Source: Elmis aenea
Taxonomy: Eukaryota; Arthropoda; Insecta; Coleoptera; Elmidae
Assembly: GCA_947652605.1 (NCBI GenBank)
Contig: OX393581.1
Coordinates: forward strand, 6,886,640 to 6,950,639
DNA length: 64,000 bases
Direction: 5' to 3'
Both the position numbers and the translations under genes were made by a program. Below the pieces are notes generated by a model, which worked only from the letters and a program-made list of their open reading frames with translations, was not told where the DNA came from and made no database searches. How positions within the stretch are numbered: the first letter of the stretch is position 1; each line of letters begins with the position of its first letter. Shown here one piece after another: positions 51,899 to 62,798 of this stretch.

Positions 51899-53060
51899 GT
51901 CGGTTTTATCATTAGGCGTGAATTCCTAATTATATCATCTTTTTTATTTAATTTTCGTAGAACACTAGTAACAAAAATTAAAAATAATATTTGATTTAGC
52001 AGAGCTGGCATCAGCTGGTCATGTGAACTATCCTCTCCCTAGGACATTTTTCGGCAGTGTTGGATAAATTTTTAAAAGAAGTACGTTTATTATTCATTGT
52101 AGTTGCTAATGGATACAAAGAGCAATTGTCATGATTTTTTTGGGATTCGAGAACGGAAAGTCTTAATAAATACCGAGAACGGGAAGGAAGGAATTCCCAC
52201 TATTTATAACTTTTATTCAATAATTACATAACGTTTTTCCATTTTTTTGTTAACAATGCTGTTTTAATAAAAATGCTAACAATACTGTTTATTTAGTATT
52301 TATATTCAGAATCAAGGGCTGTGACTAGGCTACCAAACTCAGTATAGATAAGCTTTATGTTGTAAAGGCTTATCTTAATTTTACGCAATAATTAATCCAC
52401 ATTAAAATTATGTATGCATATGATTTAAGTCATTTAGGCGCCAGAACTAAAAAATACAAAATAAAAATTTCTTCAAGGCACAAGTTTTCGTTCTGGTCGA
52501 TGTTTTTTTATGTTTGTAATTTTTTATTACCTTTTTACATATTCATTTCGAGTATACCTTTAACGGCGTTTTTATTCATAAGTTGAATTTCGTATAAACC
52601 TTTCATTTTTAATAAAAACTGGTGTGGCTAAAGAAAACTGTAAACGCTTAAAATGTAACATACAGTTTTTCTGCTACAATAAGTATCGATATGCCTTTAG
52701 AAGAGATTGAGAATTTTTTTTTAAAGGCACAAAACAAAGTATAAATGTGATTTTTAAAAAGAACAGAGGGATGTACACTAATTGATAAGATCAACAACAA
52801 TAAAATTTAAAAAACCAAGGCATGAAAGATATAAAGCAAAAGTATGAGGCCAAAGCAACTTAAAGTTCCAACCTTCTGTTGCGTATGAAAGAAAAGGTAC
52901 CCGAAAATGGGACGGAAAATGGTGCTTTGACGGTTTCATGGTCCGAGCGATCGCAAAAATGACCTTTGTTGTTCAGGTTTTCAGTTTTTTTTCCCTATTT
53001 TACCTCTGTAAATCATCAATGCAAGTATTAACTCTGCAAAACATTCATTTTTATTATATT
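51899..53060. other. No gene seen
   Basis: AT-rich. GAACGGGAAGGAAGGAATTCCC near 52177 recalls the CCCGGGAATTCC repeats at 61333 and 35380. Confidence 0.4.
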
Positions 53061-53062
53061 AG

Positions 53063-53605
53063 TCATGAGCCCTTCTACTGCTAGGTGTAGGACTGTTGAA
53101 TTGTGTTGTGCTAACTTTTTACCAGTTTTTTTTTGCATTGTGCTAACTTTTTTATGTCTTTCCATTTGATGTTTCTATCCGTTGCTGCTTTTTTAACTTC
53201 GTCTTGCCAGGTTTTTCTCCGTCCACCTATTTTGTTTTTTCCTGTGATCTTGCTTCATAGGCTCCTGGTTAACCTTTCTTCTTTCATCCTATAAATGTGA
53301 CCCAACCATCCCAGCTGTATTGTATTTTAGTTTCAACGATTTTATCTTTAATTGTTCTCTATATGTTTCATTTTTGATTCTATCTTTTTTATGTTTTTCC
53401 TTGGATTTTTGTTAGAAATCCCATTTCCGCTGCATTCACTCGGCTACTATTTTTATTTGTGAGTATCCACGTTTCACTTCCGTAAAAGTGACGGAGTTAT
53501 TGACCACTTCCACTTTTGTTCGTTTTGGGACTTCTTTATTTTCAAAAAATGTTGTTTTTAAACTGTTAAATATTATTTCCACATTTCCTGTCCGTTATTT
53601 ATTTG
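53063..53605 (-). pseudogene. RTE-like non-LTR 3' part (copy E)
   Basis: It carries the same 3' end as copies A and B (TAGTCATGAGCCCTTCTACT on the plus strand) and the same C-terminal blocks on the minus strand. It has many small indels, for example in the YGSETW block near 53475. A further degraded piece may extend to about 53760. Confidence 0.75.
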
Positions 53606-53760
53606 TCCATTCCACCATTTTGCTCTATGTATATGGAGAGCTCCTTTTACAGGCCGTTTAGGCCCAAAGCTCCCTGGTTTTTTCTACTCTTTTCTAATTT
53701 TGACTTTGGTCTTCCAATCTCTTACACCCTTTTCTCTTAGGTCTCTATGAGTACTCCTAA

Positions 53761-54720
53761 ATATTGAAAAAATGCCATAAACAATAAACACAGCCTTGAT
53801 CAGATTCTAGCCATAACATGTGGCCTTTCCTTGTCAGTAGGTACCAGAAGTTATAAGAAGATCATAATAAGAAAAAAGACATGCTTACGTATAATATGTT
53901 TTATATTTTGTCCTCTACTAAACCACAGGAAGCATATCTACCTTGATATAAAAACGAATTAATGTCGTAGATAGTAATTAAGCTTGCAAAGCAGTGTAAT
54001 TAGTTGGTATTATTATAAGAGTACCTCATATTTCCTTGGTAATTAGCCAATAAGTATATATAACACATTGCATTTAATAAATATGCAAATACACGTTATT
54101 GTAATATCTCAACAAAAAAAAAAAAGATAAAAAGCCTCCCGCATATCAACAGTAGGTATTGTTATTTCACAAAGTAATCTGTGCGAGTGACACACTATTT
54201 GTATAACGGTGACAAAAAAAAATCAAAATGAACAGAGCATACGACATATCTGTGTGGATACATCGCCGTTATCAACTGAATTAATTGCACAACTTTGACT
54301 GTCTTTTTGTGATCGTTCGACGACGTGAAGATAGCGATTTTTTTAATAACATTCTTCGGATTCCCAGTTTTTTATCAATACGTATTAAATAAAATTCCGC
54401 AAACGTTTAATTGATCGCTATAAATAAAAATTACTAGGACGTCTCAATAAATCACTTTCTTTTTTTAGTGTTTGATATTACCTAACGCACCGTAAATAAC
54501 AGAAAAAAAGGTTTCAGATATTGCTTGATCAAATATACTTCACAAGATACTTTAGAATTACTGCTGATTGAGATGGTAACAGAATTAACAGGAAAACGTC
54601 TCGTCGCGGTTCATTAATTTAACTGAATTAGATGTCATGGTATTTACACCCAATGTTCCAGGGCCATCAGCGATTTGTAATCGTGAAGTTTTTTCTTGCA
54701 CAAAAAATTTGCTTATTGTT
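53761..54720. other. No gene seen
   Basis: AT-rich, no recognised content. Confidence 0.5.
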
Positions 54721-54804
54721 AGTTAAAAATATAAATGGCAGCAACCAAATCAAATCCAATCCCAATTAGTTTGGAGCAAAAATTATTAAACGTTAATAGC
54801 ACTA

Positions 54805-54945
54805 AACCGAAACAGCATTTGTTTTTCAGAAATGCTACCACCATTTGTTTTTGGCCAATCGAACGCCATTTGTTTTTGGATAATACAAATATAACTTGTT
54901 TTTGGGAAATACAACAATCATTTGTTTCTAATCGGTAATTACTAT
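54805..54945. repeat. Short irregular tandem repeat of CATTTGTTTTTGG
   Basis: CATTTGTTTTT-like words recur five times, spaced about 26-28 bp. An open frame across it (54735-54938) has the same repeats in its translation, which argues against a conserved protein. Confidence 0.6.
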
Positions 54946-55154
54946 CTTTAAAACTATTACAGGTCAACCATGTCTAAAACTAATATTTCTTGAGTTATTG
55001 CGGTTTTCATAAGAATTTACAGGTACGAACACACTATTTCATAGAATTAAACTAGTAGGCTTTGGAAAAATCTCGAAAATCTGTTTTAAAAGTCAAATGC
55101 AATTCTACTTTCATTTTTAAGATATGTTTTCATTGGATTAATAATTCATTTAAC

Positions 55155-55560
55155 CAGGGGTTTGGAGCAGTCAAATTTTTTAATTGCTCCGCTCCGACAT
55201 CAATCTGCCTGATCCAGCTCCACCTCCAGCTCCGCTCCGCTCCAAATATTGTCAGAATGTTTAAAATACGTTTTTTAATGAAGAGCTTTGTTTTGAAAAA
55301 CAAAGCTTTGATCTTATCGGATGTGTAAATGGGTCAAAAATTACAATATTTCATCCTGACAATCAAGTTAAGTTAAATAAATGTTTGCAAGAACAAATTA
55401 TTGATCTTCAAATGTTAAAAAAATGAAGAAAAAAAAGAATATTTTTTTTGTAATTGTACATAATTAAGTGGAGCAATCAAAATTATTTGCTCCGGACTCT
55501 GCTCCAGCTCTGGACAAAAACCCATAGCCCCACTGCTTCGTGCTCCGCTCCAAACCCATA
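55155..55560. mobile_element. hAT-type MITE with GGAGC arrays, older inverted copy
   Basis: It has the same family as 15693-16088 but the opposite orientation. The left end CAGGGGTTTGGAGCAG is flanked by CATTTAAC, and the right end GCTCCAAACCCATA by CATTCAAC (7 of 8). The interior matches the reverse complement of the first copy with many differences. Confidence 0.85.
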
Positions 55561-55832
55561 CATTCAACCAATCAAAACGAACATAAAAACCAAAGTTATT
55601 CAATCTACATAAAACAGTTGCACTATTTTCATATATTAAATTTTAATAAATTATTTGCTACAGCTAAAAAAACCTGTTATGGACAACTTGAAACCCTTTC
55701 GCGTATTTTCAGGGGTACGCGTACCCACTGCCCTACACTTTTCCAGATCTTAATGGCGAGAATTTTGATGTGTTTATAAGATAATTACTATTGGTATGTT
55801 TATATACTTTTAACAAACTCTGTTAAATACGC

Positions 55833-56101
55833 AGGTGCACCTACTAAAGGACAACAAGTTCATTAAGTTGAAAGGAAATTACGATGTAGGTACACATAGT
55901 TTCGAACAATTAAATCAAAAACCACGACGCAAAATCAAGTATAAACAAAACAATACAATTAAGCAAACATTTTTGTCTAGAAAAACTCCCACTAAATCCT
56001 CGAAAAATCCAAAACAATCACAACCCATATTAAAATTCTTACATCGCGCGATGTTCGAATTACATCCGAACTATTTAGAGAATTTAAGCGACAATAATTA
56101 G
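55833..56101 (+). CDS. Candidate terminal coding exon, unidentified, 88 codons
   Basis: After a possible acceptor (AATACGCAG then GTGCACC) an open frame reads HLLKDNKFIKLKGNYDVGTH, KPRRKIKYKQ, SRKTPTKSSKNPKQS and ends LHRAMFELHPNYLENLSDNN before a TAG. There is no ATG at its start, so it would have to be an internal or last exon. Composition is basic and Asn/Lys-rich. Third positions are less AT-biased toward the end. No neighbouring exon is recognised on the plus strand, and I do not know the protein. It may be a decayed gene or chance. Confidence 0.3.
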
Positions 56102-56109
56102 GAATTTTG

Positions 56110-56471
56110 CTAACTAATCAACTTAACAGTACCTTCTGACCCCACCATAATACCTTAAGGCACACCCAGCATATTATTCACTGAAAAGCGTGCAAGTTAA
56201 CAGAAGTACATTCAAACACGATACCAACACAAGATTTATTGCTTTTAGCAAAAGCATGATTTACGATTATAGGCGAATAATTATTATTAATAAATATATA
56301 TCAACATACTCGAAAAATGTATCAATTACGGTATTTGTAAACATGGCAATAAATTCTGAAGCGTTGATTATAAAGTAACTTAAAACAGTTTCAATCGATG
56401 TAAATGAAATTGTGAGACGTTTAATGTAATTTAGTGTTTTTTCAAAAACGTTTCTGTTTTAAGAAAGCGTA
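56110..56471. other. No gene seen; flank of the satellite array
   Basis: AT-rich. It ends with AAAACGTTTCTGTTTTAAG immediately before the first satellite homology. Confidence 0.5.
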
Positions 56472-59400
56472 TGTCCCACATACGCTTGGGCGTCTTTTGG
56501 AAAACTGACAGAAACGGCTTCGACTATGTTAGCTTAACATGCCCAAGTAATTTTAGAACCATGACTTTAATAATTTTCTAGTTATTGTTTCTTATTCGGG
56601 GTCTTGTCTTACGGTATTAATGTTATCATCTACATATGCGGAATATATTGCAAAAGAGGTACCGACGCTTGGGCGTCTTTTGCTAAAGTTGACAAAAACG
56701 GCTTCCACTATGTTAGCTAAACATGCCCAGGTTATTTTAGAACCATGACTTTAATAATTTTCTAGTTATTGTATCTTATTCGGGGTCTTGTCTTACGGTA
56801 TTCATGTTATCATCTATATATGCGGAATATATTGCAAAAGAGGTACCGACGCTTGGGCGTCTTTTGCTAAAGTTGACAAAAACGGCTTCCACTATGTTAG
56901 CTAAACATGCCCAGGTAATTTTAGAACCATGACTTTAATAATTTTCTAGTTATTGTATCTTATTCGGGGTCTTGTCTTACGGTATTCATGTTGTCATCTA
57001 TATATGCGGAATATATTGCAAAAGAGGTACCGACGCTTGGGCGTCTTTTGCTAAAGTTGACAAAAAGGGCTTCGACTATGTTTGCTAAACATGCCCAGGT
57101 AATTTTAGAACCATGACTTTAATAATTTTCTAGTTATTGTATCTTATACGGGGTCTTGTCTTACAGTATTAATGTTATCATCTACATATGCGGAATATAT
57201 TGCAAAAGAGGTACCGACGCTTGGGCGTCTTTTGCTAAAGTTGACAAAAACGGCTTCCACTATGTTAGCTAAACATGCCCAGGTTATTTTAGAACCATGA
57301 CTTTAATAATTTTCTAGTTATTGTTTCTTATTCGGGGTCTTGTCTTACGGTATTCATGTTATCATCTATATATGCGGAATATATTGCAAAAGAGGTACCG
57401 ACGCTTGGGCGTCTTTTGCTAAAGTTGACAAAAACGGCTTCCACTATGTTAGCTAAACATGCCCAGGTTATTTTAGAACCATGACTTTAATAATTTTCTA
57501 GTTATTGTATCTTATTCGGGGTCTTGTCTTACGGTATTCATGTTGTCATCTATATATGCGGAATATATTGCAAAAAAGGTACCGACGCTTGGGCGTCTTT
57601 TGCTAAAGTTGACAAAAAGGGCTTCGACTATGTTTGCTAAACATGCCCAGGTAATTTTAGAACCATGACTTTAATAATTTTCTAGTTATTGTATCTTATA
57701 CGGGGTCTTGTCTTACAGTATTAATGTTATCATCTACATATGCGGAATATATTGCAAAAGAGGTACCGACGCTTGGGCGTCTTTTGCTAAAGTTGACAAA
57801 AAGGGCTTCGACTATGTTTGCTAAACATGCCCAGGTAATTTTAGAACCATGACTTTAATAATTTTCTAGTTATTGTATCTTATACGGCGCGTTGTCTTAA
57901 GGTATTAGTGTTATCGTCAATATATGCTGTATATATTGAAAAAGAGGTACCGACGCTTGGGCGTCTTTTGGTAAAATTGACAAAAACGGCTTCGACTATA
58001 TTAGCCAAACATGCCCAGGTAATTTTAGAACCATGACTTTAATAATTTTCTAGTTATTGTATCTTATTCGGGGTCTTGTCTTACGGTATTCATGTTATCA
58101 TCTATATATGCGGAATATATTGCAAAAGAGGTACCGACGCTTGGGCGTCTTTTGCTAAAGTTGACAAAAACGGCTTCCACTATGTTAGCTAAACATGCCC
58201 AGGTTATTTTAGAACCATGACTTTAATAATTTTCTAGTTATTGTATCTTATTCGGGGTCTTGTCTTACGGTATTCATGTTGTCATCTATATATGCGGAAT
58301 ATATTGCAAAAGAGGTACCGACGCTTGGGCGTCTTTTGCTAAAGTTGACAAAAAGGGCTTCGACTATGTTTGCTAAACATGCCCAGGTAATTTTAGAACC
58401 ATGACTTTAATAATTTTCTAGTTATTGTATCTTATTCGGGGTCTTGTCTTACGGTATTCATGTTATCATCTATATATGCGGAATATATTGCAAAAGAGGT
58501 ACCGACGCTTGGGCGTCTTTTGCTAAAGTTGACAAAAACGGCTTCCACTATGTTAGCTAAACATGCCCAGGTTATTTTAGAACCATGACTTTAATAATTT
58601 TCTAGTTATTGTATCTTATTCGGGGTCTTGTCTTACGGTATTCATGTTGTCATCTATATATGCGGAATATATTGCAAAAGAGGTACCGACGCTTGGGCGT
58701 CTTTTGCTAAAGTTGACAAAAAGGGCTTCGACTATGTTTGCTAAACATGCCCAGGTAATTTTAGAACCATGACTTTAATAATTTTCTAGTTATTGTATCT
58801 TATACGGGGTCTTGTCTTACAGTATTAATGTTATCATCTACATATGCGGAATATATTGCAAAAGAGGTACCGACGCTTGGGCGTCTTTTGCTAAAGTTGA
58901 CAAAATAGGCTTCCACTATGTTAGCTAAACATGCTCAGGTTATTTTAGAACCATGACTTTAATAATTTTCTAGTTATTGTATCTTATTCGGGGTCTTGTC
59001 TTACGGTATTCATGTTATCATCTATATATGCGGAATATATTGCAAAAGAGGTACCGACGCTTGGGCGTCTTTTGCTAAAGTTGACAAAAACGGCTTCCAC
59101 TATGTTAGCTAAACATGCCCAGGTTATTTTAGAACCATGACTTTAATAATTTTCTAGTTATTGTATCTTATTCGGGGTCTTGTCTTACGGTATTCATGTT
59201 GTCATCTATATATGCGGAATATATTGCAAAAGAGGTACCGACGCTTGGGCGTCTTTTGCTAAAGTTGACAAAAAGGGCTTCGACTATGTTTGCTAAACAT
59301 GCCCAGGTAATTTTAGAACCATGACTTTAATAATTTTCTAGTTATTGTATCTTATTCGGGGTCTTGTCTTACGGTATTCATGTTATCATCTATATATGCG

Positions 59401-59757
59401 GAATATATTGCAAAAGAGGTACCGACGCTTGGGCGTCTTTTGCTAAAGTTGACAAAAACGGCTTCCACTATGTTAGCTAAACATGCCCAGGTTATTTTAG
59501 AACCATGACTTTAATAATTTTCTAGTTATTGTATCTTATTCGGGGTCTTGTCTTACGGTATTCATGTTGTCATCTATATATGCGGAATATATTGCAAAAG
59601 AGGTACCGACGCTTGGGCGTCTTTTGCTAAAGTTGACAAAAACGGCTTCCACTATGTTAGCTAAACATGCCCAGGTTATTTTAGAACCATGACTTTAATA
59701 ATTTTCTAGTTATTGTATCTTTATAAGAGGTCTTGCCTTACGGTATTAATATTATCA
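56472..59757. repeat. Satellite array, 184-bp monomer, about 18 copies with higher-order structure
   Basis: GAGGTACCGACGCTTGGGCG or a one-base variant begins successive units at 56656, 56840, 57024 and so on to 59600, every 184 bp exactly for 17 units. A divergent first unit precedes them (from about 56472), and the last unit decays after 59717. Each monomer holds GACGCTTGGGCGTC, a 5-bp stem with a 4-nt loop. Variants alternate. Type A has ACGGCTTCCAC and TTAGCTAAAC; type B has AGGGCTTCGAC and TTTGCTAAAC. They form repeats of three and five monomers. No open frame and no hammerhead core were seen. Confidence 0.97.
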
Positions 59758-60955
59758 TTCATATATTTTTAATTTAAAAACCTTCAAATTTTAGATTTAT
59801 ATCTTACATTAAAAATCGTGCCTTTAGTCTTACTACTAGTACCATTTTATTTAAAAACTAAAGAACGTTTATATAAGTCATAAAAATAAACATTACAGAG
59901 GAAGAAAAATACTGACTGCTATTGTTTTTAGTTGTTTTAACGGCATTTCAACATGTGTACAATATACAAAACAGTTAACAAACTGGTACACAAAAAGTAA
60001 AATGACCTGTTACAAAACATCCACTTCACTTAATTAGTTCGTTGGCTAAAATCCAAAAACTTCCTAGGAAGCCAATCATCTTGTACCCCGTATCGGGTCA
60101 CTTCCCAGCATTATTATTTCCTATTATTTTTGAACGGATTTATAATTGTAATAAATAACAACTTTGTTTACTAAAGCATGTGAATCAAGCGGTGTGTAAC
60201 AGCACGGAGTAGGTACTTTTTTTTCTTCAAAGCGATTACATAACTGGATTAGACTTACTTTCGAAGTGGAACAAGCTTAATTCTCGGTAAACAAAAATGA
60301 ACAGAAATAATCCATCATAAATTCGTACTTCATCAATCAATAAATAGATTATTTAAGGCAACCTATGAATAATGCTATTATCACCATTGCTACACACGCG
60401 TGCACGAATTCGCACCTCGGTCTTATCTTTTATTGTGACATAAAAATCGCCCAATTTTTTACAAGATCTGTGTTTGGAAGTGACCTTTCGAAGCTTCGCA
60501 ATAAATAAAATCAAATGAACTACAAGTTTTAACAGTAAATATAAATTTTCAACGTTTACTACCTATCTACTATTTAAAATACATGAAATAATGCAAATTT
60601 TAGGACGAAATTTCAAATGAGGGCATAAAAACCAAAGTTATTTGTTTGTAAATTGAGAAAATAGAAGTAAAAGTTCGTTTACCAATTTACAAATTCTACC
60701 GTTTGCTTATACTGTACTTTTTTAATATCCTAGATTAGAATTATATTATTTAGTAGCAAAAAATGGCAAAATTTAAATACCCCTTAATTTTTTGAACAGT
60801 CAAAATCATTTGTAACACTTTTGCTAATAAAATTGTATTAAAAAAAGAATAAAATATGCAGATATCGTCTTGCAAGTGAGTGGATGCTTATAGACCTTTA
60901 TCCATTGCCATAATAATCGTCTGCAAATATTCCGGTTATTGTATTATTCGTTGTT
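59758..60955. other. No gene seen
   Basis: AT-rich, no recognised content. Confidence 0.5.
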
Positions 60956-60959
60956 TGAA

Positions 60960-61100
60960 GATCAGATGTTTCTCATTAAATACGAGTAGGATCCAAGAAC
61001 GCTGCCTTGGGGAACTCCAGTCTTGATTGGGTGGAAATTAGAAATTTCGTCGTTTATTCTGGTTCTAAAATATCTATCCATGAGATATAATTTTAGTGCG
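60960..61100 (-). pseudogene. Jockey-type RT fragment
   Basis: The minus strand reads MDRYFRTRINDEISNFHPIK, then TGVPQGSVLGS, the conserved RT block before the FADD motif. Only about 45 codons survive. Confidence 0.75.
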
Positions 61101-61107
61101 TATGTAC

Positions 61108-61226
61108 CAGGTGCTTGAAACAATTTTTTCTACACTAACCACATGTTTCTGTTTGAATACAAGTAATTATCCGATACATTTCAGCACTTGCAACAAATTT
61201 TTTCATTAACAGCTAACGCATTTAAA
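61108..61226. repeat. Direct repeat, left copy (partner at 62678-62798)
   Basis: AGGTGCTTGAAACAATTTTT, ACACTAACCACATGTTTCTG and AGCTAACGCATTTAAAC occur in the same order and spacing in both copies, with scattered differences. Confidence 0.75.
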
Positions 61227-61332
61227 CCAGGGACTCGAACCGAACCGGAACTGGATCAAAAACCGGAAGAACCGGAGCTACAGAAGAAATGGTAGTTAAC
61301 TATGAACTAAAACAAGGAGACTCCCTGTCAAC

Positions 61333-62180
61333 TAGGGATTCTGAGTCTCGACAATTTTTAGAGTCCCGGGACTCGAGACTTTTTTTTATCAAAGTCCCGG
61401 GAATTCCCGGGACTTCGAGACTTTTGCGAATTTTATTTACATACTAGAAAATGGTGGTATAACCCGTCAAAAATGACGGAAGATTTTATAAGGTGCAAGA
61501 AAAATGATGATATATTCATGTACTCAAAATTCATCGGCTATTTTCACTGTAAAAAATAAGTTTTCTTGACAGTGACATTGTTTCTTAAAGCACCCGCTAC
61601 ATATTTAAAATTGCTTCTTTGCACGTATCGTGATCGTGAATCGGTCGTGACAGTTGACAGAATATTTATTTTAATTAAACCAAATTCACGGATTTTGTTT
61701 TTGCAGCATTTATTTTGTGAATAAAGTATAGTAATAGTAGAAGTATCTAGATATTATTATTTTTAATTTAGTCTTTGTTCTACAGTAAATAAAATATATA
61801 TTTCCAAGTAAATACATATTTTAAATAAACTTAACAATTTTTCTTGCACTTTAAAACATAACAGGCATAGGTAAAATATATTTTAACTAATAAACTTAAA
61901 AATTCTTCTATAGCTTTAGAGCAGACAAAAAATAAACATAAATAATTAAATAAGGCAGGCAAAAGATTTAAATAAAGTAAAAAGTAAATACTAATTGTTA
62001 GTATAAACTATAAACATAAAAAATTATGAAACAAAATATTTTTGCTAAACTCGTGGCAGTAAAATTTGTTTAAAAATAAGAAGTCTAAAAAATTAATTTC
62101 AGTGTTCTGGAACATTTAGTCTCGTCTCGAGTCTCGAACTAAATGTCCCGGGACTCGAGACTAAGAAAGTCCCGGGAATA
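61333..62180. mobile_element. hAT-like element with CCCGGGACTCGAGA arrays, ends eroded
   Basis: The left part starts TAGGGATTCTGAGTCTCG and repeats GTCCCGGGACTCGAGAC. The right part, before about 62180, has TCTCGTCTCGAGTCTCG and GTCCCGGGACTCGAGAC in matching style. A clean right terminus and target duplication could not be found. Confidence 0.6.
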
Positions 62181-62214
62181 TACGCCGCTGAATTAATGAC
62201 CATGACAAAAAAAA

Positions 62215-62640
62215 AAAGATAATGATTTGAGGATATTCGAAATCATAAGGACAATACTTGGACTAGTTAGAGTAACGGATACGGAATGCAGAGTTAGAAC
62301 AAATGCAGAAATTAACCAAGAACTGAAGGAAGGAGACACAATAACAAAAATAAGACAGTACAGGGCGAGATGGTTGGGACATGTCTTTGGAGCAGATGAG
62401 GGCGCCCAAATCAAGTCAGTGTTACAATGGGATCCCGGAGGAAAGACGAGACGTGGCAGACCTAGGTCAAAATGGATGCAGGAAGTGATAGACGATCTAA
62501 GCAGGGCAGGGGTTAGAAACAGGAAAGAAAAAGCAAAAGATAGGACAAAATGGAGAAAAGTTGTTCTTAGTATATGCTAATAGACTGAGACTGATCCTCC
62601 CAAAATAAAAGACCTAGAAAGCTTAAAAGCGGCTCAGCCT
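62215..62640 (+). pseudogene. Non-LTR RT C-terminal fragment
   Basis: A 117-codon stretch reads IIRTILGLVRVTDTECRVRT, then YRARWLGHVFGADEG, TRRGRPRSKWMQEVIDDLSR and DRTKWRKVV. This is the end block (RWLGH, GRPR.KW, DR..W) of RTE/related RT proteins. A 3' UTR-like tail follows. The 5' part is missing. Confidence 0.8.
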
Positions 62641-62677
62641 CACTGGGGGTATAGCCACCATATAATAATGTAGTTAG

Positions 62678-62798
62678 TAGGTACTTAAAACAATTTTTTC
62701 CTACACCAACCACACGTTTCTGTTTGAATAAAAGTAATTATCCTAAAGATTTCAGCACTGGCTGGTACTTTACTGGCTAACGCATTTAAACTATTTAA
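62678..62798. repeat. Direct repeat, right copy (partner at 61108-61226)
   Basis: AGGTACTTAAAACAATTTTT, ACACCAACCACACGTTTCTG and GGCTAACGCATTTAAAC match the left copy. About 1.45 kb with a hAT-like element and an RT fragment lies between them. Confidence 0.75.

Noticed and set aside
54735..54938. Short protein starting MAATKSNPIPIS
   Set aside because: Its second half is translated from an irregular DNA repeat, and no splice partner or homology is recognisable.
56740..56790. CENP-B box in the satellite monomer
   Set aside because: Only the CGGG part of the consensus is present; the TTCG half is absent.
56472..59757. Hammerhead ribozyme in the satellite
   Set aside because: Neither strand of the monomer contains the CTGATGA core with a matching GAAA segment.
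56472..59757. CRISPR-like array
   Set aside because: The whole 184-bp unit repeats without variable spacers, and the host is a eukaryote.
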